From: Pseudomonas sp. MMS21 TM103 | GTDB taxonomy: Bacteria; Pseudomonadota; Gammaproteobacteria; Pseudomonadales; Pseudomonadaceae | Direction of reading: 5' to 3' | Length of the DNA stretch: 64,000 bases | NCBI RefSeq assembly: GCF_022132145.1 | Contig: NZ_JAJISP010000001.1 | Coordinates: forward strand, 496,001-560,000 | Part shown: one piece after another, positions 16,721 to 25,623 of the stretch | Layout of the letters: each line of letters starts with the position of its first letter | How positions within the stretch are numbered: the first letter of the stretch is position 1 | Notes under the pieces: model-generated | Told to the model about the DNA's origin: nothing | Seen by the model: only the letters and a program-made list of their open reading frames with translations | The model's database searches: none | Program-made: the position numbers and the translations under genes

Positions 16721-17026
16721 ATGAACCTCACCGAACTCACCGCCCGTCTGCACGCCATCCGCGACCGCAATGACTGGCGGCAATTCCACAGCCCGAAGAA
16801 CCTGGCCATGGCCGCCAGCGTGGAGATGGCCGAGCTGGTGGAAATCTTTCAGTGGCTGAGCGAAGACCAGTCGCGCCAGCTCGCCCCGGAGCAGCTGGAA
16901 CATGCCGGCCAGGAGGTCGGCGATATCGTGCTCTACCTGCTGCTGATGTGCAGCGAACTGGGCATCGACATGGAGCAGGCGGTACGCGCCAAGCTGGCCG
17001 ACAGCGAACGGCGGTTCGCACCATGA
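16721..17026 (+). CDS. MazG-like nucleotide pyrophosphohydrolase
   Basis: This 101-residue all-alpha NTP pyrophosphatase is of the dCTPase/RS21-C6 type. The metal-binding EXXE...EXXD pattern is complete (Glu35, Glu38, Glu65, Asp68) within EMAELVEIFQW and EVGDIVLYLLL. It probably removes non-canonical or excess dNTPs. Its stop overlaps the start of cmoM (ATGA), so the two genes are co-translated. The frame extends 12 codons upstream, but the chosen ATG follows a CGGAG site. Confidence 0.88.
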   Translation: MNLTELTARLHAIRDRNDWRQFHSPKNLAMAASVEMAELVEIFQWLSEDQSRQLAPEQLEHAGQEVGDIVLYLLLMCSELGIDMEQAVRAKLADSERRFAP

Positions 17027-17772
17027 CCGACCGGCATTTCGATGAACTGGCGACGCGCTTCGCCGAGAAGATCTACGGCGGCGCCAAGGGCGCTATTCGC
17101 CTGGCGGTGCTCCAGGCCGACCTCGCCGAAGCCCTGCCGGATCGACCGCTGCGGGTGCTGGACATCGGCGCGGGGCTGGGCCACATGGCGCTGTGGCTGG
17201 CCGAACGCGGCCACCTGGTCACCCTCGCCGAACCCGCCGAACCCATGCTCGCCGGTGCCCGCGAGCGCTTTGCCGGGGCCGGCCAACCGGCGAGTTTCAT
17301 CCAGGCGCCCTGGCAGGAACTGCTCGGCCAGCTCGATCAACCCTACGACCTGGTGGTCTGTCACGCGGTGCTGGAGTGGCTGGCCGAGCCTGCGGCCATT
17401 CTGCCCGTGCTGCACCAGCTCTGCGCGCCGGGTGGCTGGCTGTCGCTGGCCTTCTACAACAAGGACGCACTGATCTACCGCAACCTGCTCAAGGGTCACT
17501 TCCGCAAGCTGCGCAAGGCCGAGTTCGCCGGCGAGAAACAGAGCCTGACGCCACAGCGACCGATCGATCCGCGCGAGCTGGCGACGCAACTCGAGGCGAC
17601 TTGGCAGGTCGAAAACCAGAGTGGCGTGAGGGTTTTCCATGACTACATGCCCCACGAATTCCAGACCAAGGCCGAGCTGATCGACCTGCTGGAAATGGAG
17701 CTGGCCTACCGCCGCCACCCAAGCTTTGCCGGCCTGGGCCGCTACCTGCACTGGATCTGCCGACCACGCTGA
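17023..17772 (+). CDS. cmoM: tRNA cmo5U methyltransferase CmoM
   Basis: This 249-residue SAM methyltransferase, formerly SmtA, is predicted to esterify 5-carboxymethoxyuridine in tRNA anticodons. It shows the SAM-binding VLDIGAGLGHMA (residues 45-56), the CHAVLEWL segment and the C-terminal LGRYLHWICRPR expected for CmoM. It overlaps the pyrophosphohydrolase gene by four bases and is followed 12 bp later by a lipoprotein gene, so the three may share a transcript. Confidence 0.88.
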   Translation: MTDRHFDELATRFAEKIYGGAKGAIRLAVLQADLAEALPDRPLRVLDIGAGLGHMALWLAERGHLVTLAEPAEPMLAGARERFAGAGQPASFIQAPWQELLGQLDQPYDLVVCHAVLEWLAEPAAILPVLHQLCAPGGWLSLAFYNKDALIYRNLLKGHFRKLRKAEFAGEKQSLTPQRPIDPRELATQLEATWQVENQSGVRVFHDYMPHEFQTKAELIDLLEMELAYRRHPSFAGLGRYLHWICRPR

Positions 17773-17784
17773 GGGGAGGCATCG

Positions 17785-18381
17785 ATGAACCGCATGGCGC
17801 TGTTATTGTGCCTGGCCCTGGCCGCCTGCCAGAGCCACAACCCTTATACGCCGCAGGCCAACCCGCTGCCGCCAGCCCCGGCGCAGGCCGCCCAGCACCT
17901 CGACCTCAGCGCCTACCCGGCGCCAGTGCGCGATTATGCGCGCTACCGCAGCTGGACCTGGTTGGACGGGCAGCAACCGGCCGGTAGCGCCTGGGCCAGT
18001 CCGGCTCAAGTGCAGGAGGCGCTGAGCCATGCTCTCGATCAGCGCGGCCTGCGCCCGGCACCACCCGGCAGCGCCGCCGACCTCGAAGTCAGCACCGAGC
18101 TGCACCTGCAGCGGCGCATTCGACAGGTTCGCGAGGACTACGACGGCTATTACGGCCACGGCGGCTATCGGCACGACTATGGTCTATGGGGCAGTGCGCC
18201 GCTGGTACGCACCTACGAGGAAGAAGTGCTGATCGTACGCATCGACCTGTTCGACGCTCGGGACGGCCAACCCGTGTGGAGCGGCAGCGCCGAGCTGCTC
18301 AGCGCCGGCCGCCAGGCCGAACGCAGCAAGGCGTTGCGAGCGGCCCTGCAACGTGCCCTGGAGAATTACCCGCCAACCTGA
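17785..18381 (+). CDS. DUF4136 lipoprotein (first of a tandem pair)
   Basis: The product is a 198-residue predicted lipoprotein: signal sequence, lipobox LAAC with the modified Cys at residue 15, then a Pro/Ala-rich linker and a DUF4136-type domain. Segments [21 protein letters not shown] and [16 protein letters not shown] recur in the next gene. A Tyr/Gly/His-rich stretch ([14 protein letters not shown]) interrupts the domain. It has a strong GGGGAGG ribosome site 12 bp after cmoM. Function is unknown; an envelope location is inferred. Confidence 0.82.
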   Translation: MNRMALLLCLALAACQSHNPYTPQANPLPPAPAQAAQHLDLSAYPAPVRDYARYRSWTWLDGQQPAGSAWASPAQVQEALSHALDQRGLRPAPPGSAADLEVSTELHLQRRIRQVREDYDGYYGHGGYRHDYGLWGSAPLVRTYEEEVLIVRIDLFDARDGQPVWSGSAELLSAGRQAERSKALRAALQRALENYPPT

Positions 18382-18450
18382 TACACAGCAATCATCGGTT
18401 CTTGGCGCACGCACCGGTGTGCATTTGCCCAAGACCCTGGAGGTTCGATC

Positions 18451-19014
18451 ATGCGTTTGCACCTGTTGCTGATTCCCGCCCTGCTCTTGCTCGGCGCCTG
18501 CCAAACCACCCAGCTCAATCGTGACTTCGACCCCAACCGCGACTTCGCCGCCTACCGCAGCTGGAACTGGCAGGCGCCGGCCGTGCAATACAAACCCGAC
18601 GACCCGCGCCTGAAGAGTGACCTGACCGAACAACGCATCCGCAGCGCGGTCGCCGAACAGCTCGACCAGCGTGGCCTGCGAGCCGCGCCCAGCGGTTCGA
18701 CGGGCGACCTCGGGGTGCAGGTCTGGTTGATCGTCGACCAGCGCCAGGACCAGGTCACCACCCAGTACGGCGGCGCCTGGGGCAGCCCATGGGCAGGCGG
18801 TTTCTGGGGCGGCCCGGGCTACAGCGAAACGCGCACGGTGGATTACCAGGTCGGCACCCTGCAGATCGACCTGTATGACAGCAAGGACGGCAAACTGGTC
18901 TGGCGCGGCAGCGCCCGGCAAATCCTGCGGGACAACCAGCCGAACCCGGGCGAACGCAGCGCGGCGATTCGCGAAACGGTGGCCAAGGTACTCAGCCAAT
19001 ACCCACCGCATTAG
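18451..19014 (+). CDS. DUF4136 lipoprotein (second of a tandem pair)
   Basis: This 187-residue predicted lipoprotein (lipobox LGAC, Cys17) is clearly homologous to the preceding gene. It shares FAAYRSWNWQ, LDQRGLRAAPSGSTGDLGV and QIDLYDSKDGKLVWRGSA. The variable middle is Gly/Trp-rich (GGAWGSPWAGGFWGGPGY). A clear GGAGG site precedes the ATG. The pair probably arose by local duplication. No function is known. Confidence 0.82.
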   Translation: MRLHLLLIPALLLLGACQTTQLNRDFDPNRDFAAYRSWNWQAPAVQYKPDDPRLKSDLTEQRIRSAVAEQLDQRGLRAAPSGSTGDLGVQVWLIVDQRQDQVTTQYGGAWGSPWAGGFWGGPGYSETRTVDYQVGTLQIDLYDSKDGKLVWRGSARQILRDNQPNPGERSAAIRETVAKVLSQYPPH

Positions 19015-19133
19015 CCGAACCGCTGAACGGCCTGGCCATGACCGCAGCCGTCGTGGCGCGGCGGCTGCAGACCAGCCTTGGCTCGGCGAAATCATGTTCA
19101 CTTGACGCAATACCCCACTGATCAGGACGCCCG

Positions 19134-19622
19134 ATGAATCAGCCCGCAATGTTTAGCCACCGCCCCGCCAGCGCCGCCGACCTGAGCGCAATAGTCGCGT
19201 TCGCGCAGAGCGCCGAGGAGTTGTTCTTTGCCTACCCGAAGGCCGACTGGCCACTCAGTGTCGGCCAGTTGGCCGCGGCCATGGCCGAGCGCCGCGACAG
19301 CACTGTGGTGCTGCTGAATGGCCAAGTGGCCGGCTTCGCCAATTTCTACCAATGGCGGCATGGCGACTTCTGCGCCCTCGGCAACCTGATGGTCGCGCCC
19401 TGGGCACGCGGCCAGGGCGTGGCGGGCTATCTGCTGACGGTGATGGAGCAGCTGGCGCGCGACCACTACAAGGCCACCCGCATGCAGGTGTCCTGCTTCA
19501 ACGCCAACAGCGCCGGACTGCTGCTCTACCCCAAGCACGGCTATCAGCTCAGCGCTGTGGTCGAGCGCCGCGACTCGCAAGGCGCGCGGGTGGCATTGAT
19601 TCAATTCGCCAAGGCGTTGTAA
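19134..19622 (+). CDS. GNAT family N-acetyltransferase
   Basis: This 162-residue acetyl-CoA-dependent transferase has the GNAT motif A around LMVAPWARGQGVAGYLL, which provides the pyrophosphate-binding loop. A later FNANSAGLLLYPKHGY motif B is typical of single-domain GNAT enzymes. The substrate cannot be predicted. It lies between the lipoprotein pair and the YdcZ transporter, in the same direction but with its own spacing. Confidence 0.85.
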   Translation: MNQPAMFSHRPASAADLSAIVAFAQSAEELFFAYPKADWPLSVGQLAAAMAERRDSTVVLLNGQVAGFANFYQWRHGDFCALGNLMVAPWARGQGVAGYLLTVMEQLARDHYKATRMQVSCFNANSAGLLLYPKHGYQLSAVVERRDSQGARVALIQFAKAL

Positions 19623-19701
19623 GGCAACTCCCCGACCCTCCAATCCTGACTAAATAGGCAGCTTTACGGCATACTTGCGCGCCCGCGCTCTGGAGATACC
19701 C

Positions 19702-20151
19702 ATGCCCGTCCCGATCTGGTGGTTACTCGCCCTGCCCTTTCTCGCCGGCGCCTGCCTGCCGCTGCAAGCGGGGATCAACGGCCAGCTGGCCAAGCAGGTG
19801 TCGAGTACCCTCAGCGCCGCCTTGATCTCCTTTCTGGTCGGCAGCCTGGCGCTGCTGCTGATGGTCCTGGTCCAGCGCGAAGCGCCCAGCCTCAGTGCCC
19901 TCAAGGGGATGACCTGGTGGCATTGGAGCGGCGGCCTGCTCGGCGCCTTCTTCATCTTCATCGCCGCCTTCGCCGGGCCGCGTATCGGCGCCTTGCTGCT
20001 GATGGCGCTGGTTCTGGTCGGCCAGCTGAGCATGGCCCTGACCCTCGATCATTTCGGCTGGGCAGGTTTTCGCGAAGCCCCGGTCAGCCCCGGCAAGATC
20101 GGCGGCTTGCTGCTGATCGTCGCCGGTATCTGGCTGATCAGGCGCGGTTAA
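19702..20151 (+). CDS. YdcZ/DUF606-type DMT transporter
   Basis: This 149-residue protein has five predicted membrane helices. The opening with PLQAGINGQLAKQ, and GAFFIFIAAFAGPRIGAL in the middle, identify the DUF606/YdcZ branch of the drug/metabolite superfamily. Such half-size proteins often act as dimers. The substrate is unknown. A TGGAG site precedes the ATG. It converges with the SdiA-regulated-type gene, whose stop lies 13 bp away. Confidence 0.82.
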   Translation: MPVPIWWLLALPFLAGACLPLQAGINGQLAKQVSSTLSAALISFLVGSLALLLMVLVQREAPSLSALKGMTWWHWSGGLLGAFFIFIAAFAGPRIGALLLMALVLVGQLSMALTLDHFGWAGFREAPVSPGKIGGLLLIVAGIWLIRRG

Positions 20152-20164
20152 TCGGCCGCCGCAA

Positions 20165-21097
20165 TCACTTGCGCTCGAATTTGTAGAACAGATTGGGTTC
20201 ACTGACCAGGTACAGGTTGCCGCGGTCGTCCAGGGTCATGCCTTCGCCCTGCGGCACACTGTCTTGCAGGCCGGCGAAGCCGCCAAGCAACGAGCGGAAG
20301 CTGATCAGCTTGCCCTGGCCGTCCAGCTCCATCAGCAACTTCGACTCATCGCTGAGCAAGGCCAGATGACCGGTCTGTTCGTCGTAGTGCACTGAGGACA
20401 GGTCGGTGGCGAAGACATTCTTGATCCATTCCTCGCGGTCGATCACTTGGAGGTCGAAGTCGCCTTCGATGCTCGCTTTCAGCCCGCGGATTTCATAGAG
20501 CTTGCGCGGCGACTGCTCCTTGACCACGAACAGCCGGTCACCGCCGCGATCGTAGCCGGCACCCTCGAAGCCCTGATTGTCGCCCGCCTCGATACCCAGG
20601 GTCAGCGCCTGGAAATCCTCGCGAAACAAGGCGCCGGGCTGGTCCGGCACCTCGACCACCACCAGCGCCTGGTTACGCTCCTCGGCCAACAACAGCAGGT
20701 CGTCTCCCAGGTAGGTGATGCCCTCCACATCGCTGAAACCGCTCAGCGGATAGCGCGCCAGGACCTCGCCGTCCGTGCTCAGGGCCAGCAACTCTTCCGG
20801 GTTGTTGACCACCGCCCAGAGCTGGTCGCGGCGCTCGTCATAGGTCAACCCGGAGAGGTTATCGCTGACACCCGGCACAGCCTTGGCGTCGACCCGCACC
20901 CGGTATTTCGACAACCACAGGCTGCGGTCTTGCCACTCGGTTTCGTGCCAGGAGGTCTGGATCCAGAAGTACAAGCGGTCATCCAGGTGCAAGGTGCGCA
21001 TTTGGTAAACCAGGCTCAGCAAGACCAACAGCAGCGCCCATGTCCATGGACTTAAGAGAGGTAGCCGTCCGAGCACCCCCTTGGCAGTTGACATCAT
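20165..21097 (-). CDS. SdiA-regulated domain protein (YjiK-like)
   Basis: This 310-residue protein is anchored by one N-terminal membrane helix (residues 18-31, [15 protein letters not shown]). It is followed by a beta-propeller-like domain of the SdiA-regulated family, with [40 protein letters not shown] and [20 protein letters not shown] repeats. The domain should face the periplasm. Function is not known; the family name comes from an E. coli SdiA-responsive gene and does not imply regulation by SdiA here. Confidence 0.82.
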   Translation of the reverse strand: MMSTAKGVLGRLPLLSPWTWALLLVLLSLVYQMRTLHLDDRLYFWIQTSWHETEWQDRSLWLSKYRVRVDAKAVPGVSDNLSGLTYDERRDQLWAVVNNPEELLALSTDGEVLARYPLSGFSDVEGITYLGDDLLLLAEERNQALVVVEVPDQPGALFREDFQALTLGIEAGDNQGFEGAGYDRGGDRLFVVKEQSPRKLYEIRGLKASIEGDFDLQVIDREEWIKNVFATDLSSVHYDEQTGHLALLSDESKLLMELDGQGKLISFRSLLGGFAGLQDSVPQGEGMTLDDRGNLYLVSEPNLFYKFERK

Positions 21098-21569
21098 CGC
21101 TGGTCACTCTCGCGTGCAGATGGGAGGAGGCAGTCTGCTCCGCGATTGTTGCAATCCGCGTAGCTCAGTAGCGTTCGGCACGCGTGCGCACAGAACTGAG
21201 AGCCCGCGCCAGTCGGCGCACGGGTTGGATCATGCGGCGCCGGCCAAGTTCCGCCACGCGCCGAAGATCAGCCGTGCGCGGGTGCGGGCAAACCCCGTCC
21301 GTGTTAAGGTGCGCGGCCTTTTTTTGCTTCGATGGATAGAGACAGGTCGTCATGACACTGGCCCAACCATTACGCTGCCTGCCTCAGCCGCCATAGCGTT
21401 ACGCCCCTCCTGCATCGCCCCGCCGGTTTCCCGGCAGCTCGGTTGCGCGCCCTTGCGTATCAAAACGCTGTTCGGTCATGCGCTTGTTTTATTTTCAAAT
21501 CTGCCATTCACCCTGTCCGCCCTGCGCTTATTCGCGCGGCAGCACAACCCAGTCCTTTGGAATTACGCC
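21098..21569. other. Long intergenic region upstream of the SulP transporter
   Basis: This 472-bp stretch holds no convincing gene. It contains the divergent upstream regions of the YjiK-like and SulP genes, a T-run (CCTTTTTTTGC near 21320) and a lower-GC patch near 21485-21515. The SulP frame stays open far upstream, but without family similarity. I could not assign a promoter or riboswitch. Confidence 0.5.
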
Positions 21570-23057
21570 ATGCTGCAAAGCCTGAAAAACACTTGGTTGT
21601 TCAACATCCGCGGCGACGTGCTCGCCGGCCTGGTGGTGGCGCTGGCGCTGATTCCGGAGGCCATCGCCTTCTCGATCATCGCCGGGGTCGACCCCAAGAT
21701 CGGTCTATACGCCTCCTTCTGTATCGCCGTGGTGATCGCCTTCGTCGGCGGCCGTCCGGGGATGATTTCCGCCGCCACCGGGGCCATGGCCCTGCTGATG
21801 GTGACCCTGGTGAAAAACCACGGCCTGGAATACCTGCTGGCCGCCACCCTGCTCTGCGGCGTGCTGCAGATCGGTGCCGGCTACCTCAAGCTCGGCTCAC
21901 TGATGCGCTTCGTCTCGCGCTCGGTGGTCACCGGCTTCGTCAACGCCCTGGCGATCCTGATCTTCATGGCCCAGCTGCCGGAACTGACCAACGTCAGCTG
22001 GCACGTCTACGCGATGACCGCCACGGGCCTCGCCATCATCTATCTGTTCCCCTATGTGCCGAAGATCGGCAAGGTCATTCCCTCGCCGCTGGTGTGCATC
22101 CTGTCGATGACTGCCGTGGCCATGGTCCTGGGCCTGGACATCCGCACCGTCGGCGATATGGGCGAGCTGCCGGACACCCTGCCGATCTTCCTTTGGCCGG
22201 ACGTGCCGCTGAATCTCGAGACCCTGGCGATCATCTTCCCCTACGCCGCCGCCCTGGCCGTGGTCGGCCTGCTCGAGTCGATGATGACCGCAACCATCGT
22301 CGACGACCTGACCGACACCACGAGCGACAAGAACCGCGAGTGCAAGGGCCAGGGCGTAGCCAATATCGCCTCGGGCCTGCTCGGCGGCATGGCCGGTTGC
22401 GCCATGATCGGTCAGTCGGTGATCAACGTGAAATCCGGCGGCCGTGGTCGCCTGTCCTGCCTGACCGCCGGCGTCGTGTTGCTGCTGATGGTGGTGTTCC
22501 TCAGCGACTGGGTCAGCCAGATCCCCATGGCCGCCTTGGTCGCGGTGATGATCATGGTGTCGATCGGCACCTTCAGCTGGGACTCGCTGCGCAACCTGAA
22601 GCAGTTCCCACTGTCCACCAACATCGTCATGCTCGCCACGGTGGTGGTGGTGGTCTTCACCCACAACCTGGCCTATGGCGTGCTGGTCGGCGTGCTGCTG
22701 GCGGCGATGTTCTTCGCCAACAAGATCGGCCACTTCATGCACATCAGCTCGGAGGCCGACAACGACGGCACCCAGCGCCACTACAAGGTGGTCGGCCAGG
22801 TGTTCTTCAGCTCCGCCGACAAGTTCGTCGCTGCCTTTGACTTCAAGGATGCGGTTGATAAGGTGAGCATCGACCTGTCCCGTGCGCACTTCTGGGATAT
22901 CACCGCCGTCGCCGCCCTGGACAAGGTGGTGCTCAAGTTCCGCCGCGAAGGCACCGACGTCGAAGTACTGGGCCTCAACGAAGCCAGCGCCACCATCGTC
23001 GACCGCTTTGGCGTCCATGACAAACCCGAGACCGTCGACCAACTGATGGGCCACTGA
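21570..23057 (+). CDS. SulP-family anion transporter with STAS domain
   Basis: The product is a 495-residue SLC26/SulP transporter. About the first 390 residues form the membrane core, with [20 protein letters not shown] and the [14 protein letters not shown] segment. The C-terminal 100 residues form a STAS domain ([20 protein letters not shown]). Candidate substrates are bicarbonate, sulfate or another anion; sequence alone does not decide. The start at 21570 gives the family N-terminus ([16 protein letters not shown]), although its ribosome site is weak. A universal stress protein follows 13 bp downstream, suggesting a two-gene operon. Confidence 0.9.
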   Translation: MLQSLKNTWLFNIRGDVLAGLVVALALIPEAIAFSIIAGVDPKIGLYASFCIAVVIAFVGGRPGMISAATGAMALLMVTLVKNHGLEYLLAATLLCGVLQIGAGYLKLGSLMRFVSRSVVTGFVNALAILIFMAQLPELTNVSWHVYAMTATGLAIIYLFPYVPKIGKVIPSPLVCILSMTAVAMVLGLDIRTVGDMGELPDTLPIFLWPDVPLNLETLAIIFPYAAALAVVGLLESMMTATIVDDLTDTTSDKNRECKGQGVANIASGLLGGMAGCAMIGQSVINVKSGGRGRLSCLTAGVVLLLMVVFLSDWVSQIPMAALVAVMIMVSIGTFSWDSLRNLKQFPLSTNIVMLATVVVVVFTHNLAYGVLVGVLLAAMFFANKIGHFMHISSEADNDGTQRHYKVVGQVFFSSADKFVAAFDFKDAVDKVSIDLSRAHFWDITAVAALDKVVLKFRREGTDVEVLGLNEASATIVDRFGVHDKPETVDQLMGH

Positions 23058-23070
23058 CAAGGAGCACAGC

Positions 23071-23922
23071 ATGACCCACGTAATGGCTTGTATCGATGGT
23101 TCGCAATCCGCCACCGGCGTCTGCGACTACGCCGCCTGGGCCAGCCAGCGCCTCGACGCACCGCTGTGCTTCCTGCATGTCCTGGATCAGGTCCAGTACC
23201 CACAGCAGAGCGACCTCAGCGGCACCATCGGTCTGGGCAGCCGCGAACACCTGCTGGCAGAACTGGCGGCGCTTGACGAAAAACGCGGCAAGCTGGCCCT
23301 GGAGCAGGGCCATCACCAGCTCGAAGCAGCCAAGGCCCGGGCCATCGCCGACGGCGTGAACAACCCGCAACTGCGCCAACGGCATGGCGATCTGGTGGAA
23401 AGTCTCGGCGAACTGCAAGCGGACATCCGCCTGCTGGTGATCGGCCGTCAGGGCGAAACCAGCGACAACCTCAGCCAACTGGTCGGCAGCCACCTGGAGA
23501 ACGTGATCCGCACCCTGCAGCGGCCGATCCTGGTCAGCTGCGGCGAGTTCAAGGCGCCGCAGAGCTACCTGTTCGCCTATGACGGCAGTGCCACGGCGCG
23601 TAAAGGCATCGAGATGATCGCCGCCAGCCCGCTGCTCAAGGGCCTGCCGTGTCACCTGCTGATGGTCGGCGCCGATACCAGCGACGCCTGGGAACAGCTC
23701 AAGGCCGCCGAACGCGTACTGCAGGGTTCGGCCAGCGAGGTGCACCTGGCAATCCGCGCCGGCGAAGTCGAACCGACCCTGCACGCCTACCAGACCGAAC
23801 ACGGCATCGACCTGCTGGTCATGGGCGCCTACGGCCACTCACGAATTCGCCAGTTCCTGGTCGGCAGCACCACCAGCCACTTGCTGCGCACCAGTGTCAG
23901 CCCGCTGTTGATCCTGCGCTGA
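23071..23922 (+). CDS. Universal stress protein, tandem Usp domains
   Basis: The 283-residue cytoplasmic protein is built from two Usp folds (about residues 1-145 and 155-283). The second carries GAYGHSRIRQFLVGSTTSH, a match to the ATP-binding G-X2-G-X9-GS pattern. The first has the related but less regular IGRQGETSDNLSQLVGSH. It starts 13 bp after the SulP gene with an AAGGAG site, so the two are probably co-expressed and may work together. Its physiological role is unknown. Confidence 0.9.
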   Translation: MTHVMACIDGSQSATGVCDYAAWASQRLDAPLCFLHVLDQVQYPQQSDLSGTIGLGSREHLLAELAALDEKRGKLALEQGHHQLEAAKARAIADGVNNPQLRQRHGDLVESLGELQADIRLLVIGRQGETSDNLSQLVGSHLENVIRTLQRPILVSCGEFKAPQSYLFAYDGSATARKGIEMIAASPLLKGLPCHLLMVGADTSDAWEQLKAAERVLQGSASEVHLAIRAGEVEPTLHAYQTEHGIDLLVMGAYGHSRIRQFLVGSTTSHLLRTSVSPLLILR

Positions 23923-23950
23923 GTCGCCCGCTGCGCTCGGCGCTGGCCAT

Positions 23951-23990
23951 AGGGGCGACGATCTGGATCTCGAACGCCTTCGTCGCCCCT
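23951..23990. repeat. Inverted repeat after the universal stress gene
   Basis: AGGGGCGACGA (23951-23961) and TCGTCGCCCCT (23980-23990) are perfect 11-bp inverted repeats around an 18-base loop, 29 bp after the usp stop. It may end that transcript, although no T-run follows. Confidence 0.55.
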
Positions 23991-24159
23991 GGATGAGCCG
24001 CAACGGCTGATCCAGGACGAGCACAATCACGAGCAGGCAGTCGAACGGGATCAGAGCAAGGTCCGCCGCCTGTCGTCCATGCTCAGTAGCCAAAAGCCAT
24101 GCGCGAAGCCACGCCCGCGCGCGCAGCATCAGCGCATCCACCTGCAATGGCGCAGCTAC

Positions 24160-24194
24160 GGCGGGTCGGTTGCACGCCTGGCGACCGACCCGCC
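24160..24194. repeat. Second inverted repeat upstream of the diguanylate cyclases
   Basis: GGCGGGTCGGT (24160-24170) and ACCGACCCGCC (24184-24194) are perfect 11-bp inverted repeats with a 13-base loop, about 100 bp before the first GGDEF gene. The role is unknown: operator, REP-type or structural. Confidence 0.55.
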
Positions 24195-24298
24195 AGGTTG
24201 CTGCGTATCCGCGCGTCAGCACGCGTGATGGCAAAGTGGCACTCCAGGCCCGACTGACGCATTATGGCGGGGCCCAGCGGTTTTTGTGATCACACATT

Positions 24299-25420
24299 AT
24301 GAGCAACGCCGAAGTACCCCGCGACCCCCAGACCTTTGTCCTCTGGCGCGAAGCCCAGGACACACGAACCCGTACCCGCCTGGGCGGTATCTACTACCTG
24401 CTGGCGTGGTTGCTGACCTGGCTGTTCAGCGACAACCCGACCGAACTGCTGGCATGGGGACTGGCCGGAGCCGGCTGGTTCGCCCTGCTGCTGGCGCTGC
24501 GCCTGGTCCATCGCCTGCCCGCGCAGGAGACGCCACACGCACTGCGCACCTGGCTCGACCGCCACTGGGGCTTGGTTCTGCTGACCGCGCTGTCCTGGGG
24601 ACTGGTGCATGCCTGGGCCCTCACCGAGCCGGCATTCGCCAGTTCCTGGCTGATCGCCACCCTCAGCACCATCGCCTTCAGCACGGCGATGGCCTTCAAT
24701 TTCTCGATGCGCAAGGGCCGCGCCATTGCCGCCCTGCTCCTGCTCTATCTACCCGGCCTGGTCGCCCTGGCCCTGAACTGGCATGAACAGCACGCGATCC
24801 TGATCACCCTGGCCTTCTACTTGAGCTACCTGGTCCTGGCGCTCATCCGCAGCCACCGCGAGTACCACAACACCCTGGCGCTCGAACTCGAACTGCTGGA
24901 ACAACAGCAAAGCCTGGAACAACTCAGCCGCACCGACAGCCTGACCCAACTGGGCAACCGCTATCTGTTCAACAGCCTGTTCCCGGTGATGGTTGCCAAC
25001 GCCAAGCGCCAGAACGAGCCGATGTCGCTGGTGCTGCTGGACATCGACTTCTTCAAGCGCGTCAACGACGAACACGGCCATGCCTGTGGGGACAGCTGCC
25101 TCAGCGTTTTTGCCGAACGCATGCGCCAGATATTCCGCCGGGGCAGTGATGCCCTGCTGCGCCTGGGTGGTGAGGAGTTCGGCGTACTGATGCCCAATAC
25201 CACGCTGGAACAAGCCTGCCTGCTGGCGGAGAGCTTTCGCCTGGAACTGACCCAACATGGCTTCGAAGTGCAGGGCAACACCCTGCCATTGACCTCCAGC
25301 CTCGGCGTCGGCTGCTTCGATCCGCAGCGCGACGACAACGCCGAAGCCTTCTTCAAGCGCGTCGACGATGCGCTCTACAAGGCCAAGGATACGGGCCGCA
25401 ACCGCCTGGTCCAGGCCTGA
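24299..25420 (+). CDS. Membrane diguanylate cyclase (first of a tandem pair)
   Basis: This is a 373-residue protein. About 200 N-terminal residues form six membrane helices, followed by a short coiled coil (ELELLEQQQSLEQLSR) and a GGDEF domain. The active site is GGEEF at residues 290-294, and an RGSD inhibition site lies five residues before it. It should make c-di-GMP and be product-inhibited. The sensor part matches no named domain that I recognise. It is closely similar, end to end, to the next gene. Confidence 0.92.
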   Translation: MSNAEVPRDPQTFVLWREAQDTRTRTRLGGIYYLLAWLLTWLFSDNPTELLAWGLAGAGWFALLLALRLVHRLPAQETPHALRTWLDRHWGLVLLTALSWGLVHAWALTEPAFASSWLIATLSTIAFSTAMAFNFSMRKGRAIAALLLLYLPGLVALALNWHEQHAILITLAFYLSYLVLALIRSHREYHNTLALELELLEQQQSLEQLSRTDSLTQLGNRYLFNSLFPVMVANAKRQNEPMSLVLLDIDFFKRVNDEHGHACGDSCLSVFAERMRQIFRRGSDALLRLGGEEFGVLMPNTTLEQACLLAESFRLELTQHGFEVQGNTLPLTSSLGVGCFDPQRDDNAEAFFKRVDDALYKAKDTGRNRLVQA

Positions 25421-25623
25421 GCAGAAGCGCCTGCGGCCCGAAGCCCCGATACGATCCGGACCGGGGAGATGACGCCCTGGTATCTCGACTGCCGCTCGCG
25501 TTGCGCACGACAACTAGTGCCAATTATCGACCGGGTTGCCCGGCACAATGGCCAGCGGGCCGACCAGAGCAAATGGCCATCGTTCGGCTAGGCTGAAACT
25601 GTAGTTCTCCGAGTACGACGCCG

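Larger units (their letters stand above)
23923..24298. other. Intergenic region with two perfect hairpins
   Basis: This 376-bp stretch has no convincing gene. It holds two strong inverted repeats (listed separately). Between them is a short frame reading DEPQRLIQDEHNHEQAVERD, with protein-like composition but neither a start nor a recognisable family. The latter may be a gene scrap. Confidence 0.45.

Noticed and set aside
21135-21200. GCGTAGCTCAGTAGC stretch resembling a tRNA D-arm
   Set aside because: No matching anticodon and T-arm (no GTTCGA-type sequence at the right distance) and no acceptor stem.
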